28,855 nucleotides of DNA. It comes from Candidatus Methanophagaceae archaeon. Lineage in GTDB: Archaea > Halobacteriota > Syntropharchaeia > Alkanophagales > Methanospirareceae. Below, in pieces: positions 23,310 through 28,855 of this stretch. A model generated the notes under the pieces. The model had not been told where the DNA came from. It did not search any database and was given only the letters and a program-made list of their open reading frames with translations. Made by a program: the position numbers and the translations under genes. The stretch's first letter is position 1. Every line of letters begins with the position of its first letter. The DNA is taken from NCBI GenBank assembly GCA_013374505.1, contig QENJ01000223.1, positions 1 through 28,855 on the forward strand. Reading direction: 5' to 3'.

Positions 23310-24665
23310 ATGGCAATGATAGACAAGAAAGAAGAGATAAAACGGATATGTAAAGCGGTTATAGAACGGATAAAACCGAATGATACGGAAAGAGAGAATG
23401 TAAAAGCGATAACGAACTCTATAATCACGAATCTAAATACTAAAGCGTTAGAATTGGGTATAACAGCTAATGCCATCTCCGTAGGGTCAACAGTAAGAAA
23501 TACGTGGGTGAGTGGCGAGGCAGACATAGATATATTCCTCATGTTTCCTGTGGATATGTCAGAAGAGGATTTGAAAGAGAAAGGTCTCACGCTTGCGAAA
23601 AGTGTTTCCGAGCGCTATGAAGAGCGTTATGCCTCGCATCCTTATATCCATGCTTACTTTTACGCGGCGGGAACGGAGCACGAAATGGACATAGTACCTT
23701 GTTTTGCGGTAAAAGAAGCAGCCTTGTTGAAATCCGCAGTGGACAGGACCCCATTTCATACAGAATACGTGGTGCAGCACATATCCGGGCTTGAAGACGA
23801 AGTGTTACTGCTAAAGCAATTCATGAAATGTCTGGGTATTTATGGCTCAGAACAGCGCCGAAAAGGCTTATCCGGCTATCTCTGCGAGTTGCTCATCCTG
23901 AAATATAGCTCGTTCGTGGAGCTATTGGCAAACGCATCGCAGTGGCAATACGGTGTGAGAATAGACCTTGAGGGTCATGGTAAATACCGCGGTGAGGAAC
24001 CGCTTATTGTTATAGACCCCGTGGACCCGAAACGTAATGTGGCGGCGGCTGTGTCTCTGTACTCCTTCTGCAAGCTGATAGATACGGCGCGGGAGTTCCT
24101 GGCACAGCCAGACCGAAAATTCTTTATGCCACATGAGGGAAAGCCGATGTCCGAAGCGGAAATACGTAAACTCGTGAAAGCACGGGGTACCGAGTTCGTA
24201 ACTGTTATGTTTGATGTACCGGACGTGGTAGAAGACCAATTATTCCCTCAGTTACGAAAAGCAGAAGCGTCAATCAGGAATTTGATAGAACGGAATGAGT
24301 TTCGGGTTTACCGGAGTGACGTTACCGTAGAAGGCGGAAAAGCGATTCTGGTATTCGAGTTTCTCGTCTGGCAGCTCCCGAAATTGAAGCAGCATATGGG
24401 GCCGCCGGTTACTTCGGAAGCTCATGCCGCGAAGTTCAAAAGTAAACATTCACCGCCGTACCTCATCGAGAACGGTAAGTATGCTGTGGAAGTAGAACGG
24501 AAATATACCGATGTGGTCAGCTTGCTTGAGCACGAGCTGAATTCTTGCAGTTTGGGTAAAGACGTATCAGAATCAGTAGAAAAAGGGTATGAAGTTTTGA
24601 AGACAGAAGAGATACGTGGAGGTCTTGGCTACTTTTTCAGCGTGTATTTCGGTGTACCTGTATAG
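23310..24665 (+). CDS. cca: CCA tRNA nucleotidyltransferase, archaeal class I
   Basis: A 451-residue enzyme that builds the 3' CCA end of tRNAs. The catalytic stretch is ISVGSTVRNTWVSGEADID (57-74) with the GS pair and Asp72/Asp74, and the third carboxylate Asp127 is in HEMDIVPCF. The archaeal central helices (RRKGLSGYLCELLILKY, about 188-204) and the tail domain with ..HSPPYLIENGKYAVEVERKY follow. Length and order match the archaeal class, quite unlike the bacterial class II. M3 is an alternative start. Confidence 0.96.
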   Translation: MAMIDKKEEIKRICKAVIERIKPNDTERENVKAITNSIITNLNTKALELGITANAISVGSTVRNTWVSGEADIDIFLMFPVDMSEEDLKEKGLTLAKSVSERYEERYASHPYIHAYFYAAGTEHEMDIVPCFAVKEAALLKSAVDRTPFHTEYVVQHISGLEDEVLLLKQFMKCLGIYGSEQRRKGLSGYLCELLILKYSSFVELLANASQWQYGVRIDLEGHGKYRGEEPLIVIDPVDPKRNVAAAVSLYSFCKLIDTAREFLAQPDRKFFMPHEGKPMSEAEIRKLVKARGTEFVTVMFDVPDVVEDQLFPQLRKAEASIRNLIERNEFRVYRSDVTVEGGKAILVFEFLVWQLPKLKQHMGPPVTSEAHAAKFKSKHSPPYLIENGKYAVEVERKYTDVVSLLEHELNSCSLGKDVSESVEKGYEVLKTEEIRGGLGYFFSVYFGVPV

Positions 24666-24740
24666 CGAATAAGGAAGAAACAAGCAAAAAGGTTAAAAAC
24701 TATGTTGACGATATTAAGAAATTGAGCAGAATATAATGGG

Positions 24741-24797
24741 ATGATGAAGATGCCAGAGCTAAAAAAGAAGCGAAAAATTGAGGATACCGATGCGTAG
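24741..24797 (+). CDS. Possible 18-residue leader peptide ending at the TPR gene start
   Basis: ATG ATG AAG ATG begins MMKMPELKKKRKIEDTDA, and the TAG (24795-24797) is directly followed by the ATG of the TPR gene, in the same frame. It may be a leader minigene coupled to the TPR gene, or the original N terminus of that protein cut off by a stop mutation. The only ribosome-site-like sequence upstream is weak (GGGATG). Confidence 0.3.
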   Translation: MMKMPELKKKRKIEDTDA

Positions 24798-25493
24798 ATG
24801 GCGGCGGAGTTAGATTATATAGATATGGTTTCAACCAATAGAATGCCGCTATTAAGAGGACCGATAGTGGAAGAAGAGAAAATCGAATGGTTAGAGGGAA
24901 TCGTAGAAGAGTGCCCGGAATATTACCCCGCATTGTTTGATTTGGCGACAGAAAATATAAAGAACGGGAATGATGAAGCGGGTAAGAGTGGCATAGACAG
25001 GGGTTTGCAATCACTAAGGGCACATTTTTCAAGGAATGATTTAATAGACGCGTATTACAAAACTTGCGAGTTCATGGAATATTACCTTCGTTTTGAGCTC
25101 GCACTGGAATATTACAACCAACTGCTGGAAATCAAGAAAGCTAAGGAGAAACCATCGGTGTATGACAGCATAGCCCTTTGTTATGCCTGTTTGAACGATA
25201 TAGACAAAGCAATTGAGTATCAACGGAGAGCCATCGAATCGGAGTCGGGTCCAAACTGTAAATTCTACTCGAACCTCGGCTGGCTGGAGATGATTCGTGG
25301 AAACGTAGAAGAAGCGGAGAAGATGCTGAAGAAAGCGGTTGAACTTGATAAAAAGGATGACATCGCGAAGACCAATTACGAAATCAGTAAAACGCTGCTG
25401 AAGAGCAAAAAGATGCACAACTGGAATGATTATTTATTGAGGGAAGTGGATTACGGGAAGCTAAATAAATTAAGGGAGGATGAGGATGAATGA
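24798..25493 (+). CDS. TPR-repeat protein
   Basis: A 231-residue soluble helical protein with tetratricopeptide repeats. The clearest are at about 110-143 (KPSVYDSIALCYACLNDIDK, then AIEYQRRAIE) and 147-180 (CKFYSNLGWLEMIRGNVEEA, then EKMLKKAVEL), with degenerate ones before. TPRs are protein-binding scaffolds; the partner is unknown. The stop overlaps the next reading frame's ATG (25486) by eight bases, so the pair are translationally linked and the frameshifted neighbour may be a partner. Start at 24798; an in-frame TAG directly precedes it. Confidence 0.75.
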   Translation: MAAELDYIDMVSTNRMPLLRGPIVEEEKIEWLEGIVEECPEYYPALFDLATENIKNGNDEAGKSGIDRGLQSLRAHFSRNDLIDAYYKTCEFMEYYLRFELALEYYNQLLEIKKAKEKPSVYDSIALCYACLNDIDKAIEYQRRAIESESGPNCKFYSNLGWLEMIRGNVEEAEKMLKKAVELDKKDDIAKTNYEISKTLLKSKKMHNWNDYLLREVDYGKLNKLREDEDE

Positions 25494-25988
25494 GAAGAAT
25501 ATGAAAAGCTCGTTAAGGGATATAATCAATCGAGAATTGAGGCTTTTAAAAGTTATCTACTGCAAAATCAGAAGTACAGTGCAAGCGAGAGGTATGACGT
25601 TCAGTTCAGTCTCTGGTACATTTTAGATTTTGTTTTTGGCATTTATGACGATGGCTACTTCTTATACGACAACATAGAAGTAATAACGGATAATTTTGAA
25701 CGTATTATGCATAAATTCATATTCAAGACAGGGGATATTGACAATGAAATATTTGACGGTGTATGGGTTGCAGTGTCGGAGTTCTACAAGTTTCTCAGCA
25801 AGCACAAGTTGGTGGAGAAAGCAGAGTTCAAAGAACTTGAAAAGGAAATGAAGAATTTGAAACCCGAACTGAGGAAAAAGATGTTGCGATATAATGAAGT
25901 TCGGCACAATGACGATTACACGGAGGAGGAAAGAGAGCGGATTCGTGAAGAACTTTTCGAGGGCGATCAGGCATGGCCGATTTTATAA
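25486..25988 (+). pseudogene. Partner gene of the TPR gene, one-base frameshift near its start
   Basis: GGGAGG (25474-25479) is six bases before ATG 25486, an ideal start. But that frame (MNEKNMK...) ends after 46 codons, while a coherent protein is encoded one base behind, from about 25506: KLVKGYNQSRIEAFKSYLLQ, FSLWYILDFVFGIYDDGYFL, then MHKFIFKTGDIDNEIFDGV and HNDDYTEEERERIREELFE, to 25988. Shifting -1 in the A4 run at 25504-25507 joins both (MNEKNMKKLVKGYNQ...), giving about 167 residues. Without this shift only 93 residues from ATG 25707 could be made. I do not recognise the family. Causes could be mutation, read error or programmed slippage. Confidence 0.6.
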
Positions 25989-26008
25989 AAAAAACTGGCG
26001 TTTTTTTT
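25987..26008 (+). terminator. A8C-TGGC-GT8 hairpin terminator
   Basis: AAAAAAAAC (25987-25995), loop TGGC, GTTTTTTTT (26000-26008): a 9-bp stem, overlapping the stop codon of the preceding gene. The T tract would terminate plus-strand transcription. The A tract would do the same on the other strand. Confidence 0.6.
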
Positions 26009-26083
26009 GTAGCCCCTTTCATGTGTTTTTGGTTACGCATTTATGGCCAACTAAAAGTAACGACATATAAAAAGTAATTTACA

Positions 26084-26168
26084 CGACACAGATTAACACT
26101 AATTAACGCAGATGAAAGAATATAAGCAGCGTGATATAAATCAGTGCAATCTGTGTGAATCTGTGTCG
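26084..26168. repeat. Inverted repeat with internal short direct repeats
   Basis: CGACACAGATT (26084-26094) and AATCTGTGTCG (26158-26168) form an 11-bp perfect inverted repeat. The right arm is preceded by a near-duplicate (AATCTGTGTG at 26148-26157), and the left side has AGATTAACACTAATTAACGCAGAT-type short repeats. The 282-base gap between 25988 and 26271 holds nothing else. It looks like a dispersed REP-like or MITE-like unit. Confidence 0.55.
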
Positions 26169-26270
26169 GAAATGTCTTATTATAGGTCCTTATTTATGTT
26201 GAGTCGTACTTAACCGAACACATATGTATCCCCTTCCTCGCACTATTATATTCATCAATTTTTTGCTGTT

Positions 26271-27182
26271 TTAGTAAATCCGCTCAAACAATAAGTCAAT
26301 TATCCGTTCGGTGACGTCAATACCGCAGGCGAGTTTTATACCCTTTCCTGACGGTGTTGCATTTACTTCAAGTAAAACTAAACCGTCTTTGCTTTCTATC
26401 AGGTCAACACCCGCGAAATCCGCACCTACTGCTTTTGTAGCACGTATTGCAAGCTGTTCTATTTCATCCGTCAATTCGCATTTGTGTGGTGTGCCGCCCT
26501 GACTCAAGTTGCTGATGAATGAGCCCTGTTGCGAAACACGATAGATAGCGCCCAAAGCTTCTTCGCCAACTACAAATACTCTTATGTCTCGTCCGGGGTT
26601 GGGTACGAACTCTTGCAGATAGAGCACGCCTCGAGCTTTTAGTAACGTTGCGAGCTTCTGTTTTAAATCGGGTTGTGAAGTTTCAAGTTTGTATATTCCT
26701 TTGCCCTGGCTGCCGAAAATAGGTTTTACTATTGCGGCTTCAAAATCTGTGAGTGCATTCATGGCTACTTCTAATTCGGATGTGACTACGGTGCGTGGGA
26801 TAGGCAGGTGTGCATTTTTGAAAAGGTAAAAGGAGTAGAACTTGTTTGCTGCGTTCTGGATTGCGGTGGACGAATTCAAAACGGGGATGTTCGTGTGTTC
26901 AAAATGCCGAAGCAGGTCGAACTTAAACGAGATTTGTTCCAGGGAGAAGCTGATGCCAACATCGCGGACGAGGATGGCGTTGAGGTTTAAGCCGGTTGAA
27001 TCGGCATTAAAGATAGAAGAATCAGAAACGGAGATGGAAGCGCTTAAAGTTGAGAGGGTAATCGGCACTGCGTTCGCGCCTCGTTTGCGGATGTTCTTCA
27101 GGAAGGCGCTTGCGGTCCAGTCGTCCGGGTCAGTTAAGACTATGCCTATGTTTACTGCTTTTGCGTTTTGGTTCTTGTACAT
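26271..27182 (-). CDS. RimK-family ATP-grasp amino-acid ligase (MptN/CofF-like)
   Basis: A 303-residue ATP-grasp ligase. After an N-terminal domain (to about 95), the lid region has ILVRDVGISFSLEQ, and LNSSTAIQNAANKFYSFYLF is the RimK hinge. AAIVKPIFGSQGKGIYKL (about 148-165) is the ATP loop, LQEFVPNPGRDIRVFVVG (about 192-209) the substrate-arm signature, and GADFAGVDLIES then LLEVNATPSGKG (about 271-282) the metal-binding end. Archaeal members add glutamate to tetrahydromethanopterin (MptN) or to coenzyme F420 (CofF), or act in lysine/arginine synthesis (LysX). The lack of lysine genes nearby makes a coenzyme role likelier, not certain. The HEPN-domain gene ends 12 bases upstream. Confidence 0.85.
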   Translation of the reverse strand: MYKNQNAKAVNIGIVLTDPDDWTASAFLKNIRKRGANAVPITLSTLSASISVSDSSIFNADSTGLNLNAILVRDVGISFSLEQISFKFDLLRHFEHTNIPVLNSSTAIQNAANKFYSFYLFKNAHLPIPRTVVTSELEVAMNALTDFEAAIVKPIFGSQGKGIYKLETSQPDLKQKLATLLKARGVLYLQEFVPNPGRDIRVFVVGEEALGAIYRVSQQGSFISNLSQGGTPHKCELTDEIEQLAIRATKAVGADFAGVDLIESKDGLVLLEVNATPSGKGIKLACGIDVTERIIDLLFERIY

Positions 27183-27194
27183 TTTGGGTAAAAT

Positions 27195-28699
27195 TTATTT
27201 TGAAACTCCAGCCGATTCATGCTCAGGTTGACCCAGAAGCTTTCTTTTACGCTCGACTTTATCTAAAATTGAATCAATAAATTCCTCTCCAGACTTATAC
27301 TTAGGCATGGGTTTCTCATCAGATTTTAATTCTTCTTCGATGATAGCAAATCTTTCTTTTTTGCACCCTATCCTTTCTTCATCAAAGAAGGCTGAGATAA
27401 TTTCTCTAAAAATTTTTATTATGGCGAGTTTGAGTTGGTAGTCTGAATAATAATCCTCTCCTCCAATTTTCAGGGGAATCTTAATTTTATCCCCATGAAC
27501 TATCTTCGACCTCAAGTCATAAACGCCTCGCATAAATTTATAAATTTCCGTTATTTTCTCTTTTGAATCTTCAATCATGAATCCTGATTTCAATCCAGCT
27601 TCCATTCCAATACGTTTTGAGTTTACAAATAACGCTTCAAATGCAATAACATAGTCAATTATGTTGTCCTCACATCTCTTCTTTTCGTGGCCAAATTGAA
27701 TCTTTCAAGAGCAATGAACATCTTTCTATCATCACTGAATCTTAATGATTTTTTGTAAAACTCTGTGAAGTCTTCAGCCTCCTCACTTTTCAAAATATAG
27801 TTTCCCTCTTTTGGGATATACATATCGCATAAATTATAGTGAATACCTCGCGGAACAGTACCCCAAAAAGGCACTTGAACATTTTCAAGTGGGTTATGGA
27901 AGTCCCCATCTTTAAAAAGCCTCAAAAGTGCAACAATCAGAATAAAATTCTTTTCACAAATAGCGGTCGCATTTTGCCACGCACTCCAACCCAAACCATC
28001 GACATCTTCTTGTTTTCTAAATTCGTTTTTGTCATATATATATTCAATTGTGAATTGAATATCATCGAGGTTTTTCAATGTATTCCCTGCCATCTCTTTA
28101 TTTATAAATGAAAGTTCTTCGTGGGATACTCCCCGAATTTTTATTCTGTCATCAAGTATGAGTTCATCAGTTTCCAAATAGAATTTCTTTAGAGGGCATA
28201 AAGCCATGGTATAATTTTTGCCATATTTTTTCTCTTCAAATCTTTTGTATAATCCATTAAATATAGCCTCATCAAATTCTAAATCTTTTTTCAAATTGCA
28301 ATAGACAATCAAAAAATGATAGAGATCCGTACTAAATTGCTGTTTTCTTAATGTGTTCTCTACATCTGTCGAAAGCGGTGCATCCAAACCCATTTTAATC
28401 CTGAATTGATGAATATCATCGTGCTTTTTCGGTTTAGAATCTGATTTAGTGGAGGGTATCTTGTTTACTAAATCGCAAGTATAAGCAAATTCTTTCGTCT
28501 TCTCTAGTTCTTTTATTTGTGAATCTATTTGCGTACTTATTTTATCATTTAACAAAAACGAAATTGGTGGAATATTCTTAAGATCAACTTCAATATTAAA
28601 ATCTTCAACAAATTCAAATCCACTCCGGTCCAAAATAGCTAATGATTTGTTGACTAATTCTTTCATGCCTCTGTAAATTTTCTTATCCTTAACTTTCAT
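27195..28699 (-). pseudogene. HEPN-domain (ApeA-like) protein with one frameshift
   Basis: One gene of about 500 residues lies in two frames. The first (from ATG 28699) encodes 346 residues of an unrecognised N-terminal domain (KELVNKSLAILDRSGFEFVE, ..LSFINKEMAGNTL, ..CEKNFILIVALLRLFKDG) ending RFNLATKRRDV, then a false end. The second resumes EDNIIDYVIAFEALFVNSKR and ends with the HEPN signature FMRGVYDLRSKIVHGD, whose R-x4-H is the RNase dyad. A -1 shift at about 27672-27674 joins them cleanly. HEPN proteins of this sort are often RNases in toxin or antiviral systems. The gene is A+T-rich relative to its neighbours. Family known from parts only; function unknown. Confidence 0.7.
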
Positions 28700-28855
28700 T
28701 TAGAAAACCCTCGTATCTTGTTCGTAAATAAGGTAAATTATCTGCACTTATAATTATAAATGTTATCTCCATAAAAATCGATCAAAGTTTTTAAAAGCAT
28801 TTTTTAATCCACGCACAAGAGAACAAAAGTTAAATTTGGAGCACTAACTTCGTTA
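28700..28855. other. Gene-free end of the window
   Basis: These last 156 bases hold no reading frame of note. They are the AT-rich upstream region of the HEPN gene; TATA-like stretches are present but none stands out. Confidence 0.4.

Noticed and set aside
24795..24797. Pyrrolysine readthrough at the TAG before the TPR gene
   Set aside because: A good ATG follows at once, and nothing in the window suggests pyrrolysine use.
25491..25493. Selenocysteine at the in-frame TGA ending the TPR gene
   Set aside because: The next protein has its own strong ribosome site and ATG in another frame, so a frameshift explains it better.
1..28855. CRISPR array
   Set aside because: No regularly spaced direct repeats of 24-40 bases were seen on either strand.

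Overview
This window reads as a chromosomal segment of a euryarchaeon. Archaeal hallmarks are the small subunit of DNA polymerase D, prefoldin beta, an archaeal-type CCA-adding enzyme, an archaeal cytidylate kinase, a cis-prenyltransferase with archaeal motifs, and a RimK-type ATP-grasp ligase of the kind that glutamylates methanopterin or F420. TATA-like boxes about 25 bases ahead of some starts, and Shine-Dalgarno sites ahead of others, fit this. The mix would suit an ANME-1/Methanophagales-like or related methanogen-class genome, but no marker here proves that lineage.

Layout. 1-3557: core housekeeping genes (purD, cut by the window edge; prefoldin beta; rtcB; cmk). 3558-7165: accessory stretch with two minus-strand genes of lower GC, a lipoprotein and a membrane-anchored protein. 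Each ends at an imperfect-palindrome element resembling an integron attC site, followed by a decayed IS200-type transposase. 7166-9028: ClC chloride channel with CBS domains. 9029-9466: non-coding, with a strong nested-stem structured RNA candidate. 9467-12442: thioredoxin, DNA polymerase D small subunit, cis-prenyltransferase. 12532-16782: BatD-like membrane protein, RCK potassium channel, then an RCK-C regulator and a cation/proton antiporter that form a KhtTU-like pair. 16790-18249: panE and moaB, overlapping by one base. 18305-21187: an insertion sequence with 14-bp inverted ends and a twice-frameshifted transposase. 21188-22496: debris (5'-truncated membrane protein, nuclease-like fragment, hicB with a short hicA). 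22684-25988: an unknown gene, cca, a TPR gene and a frameshifted partner. 26271-28699: an ATP-grasp ligase and a frameshifted HEPN-domain protein.

The most interesting region is 3588-5720. Two genes in one orientation, each with a strong Shine-Dalgarno site, are each followed by an attC-like site, and the start of the second cassette is repeated beyond the last attC-like site. This is what a short array of integron cassettes without an integrase would look like in an archaeon. The second is the RNA candidate at 9149-9269. Many frameshifts (two in the transposase, one each in the 25.5-kb gene and the HEPN gene) show decay or residual sequence errors, and should be checked against reads before any biological reading.
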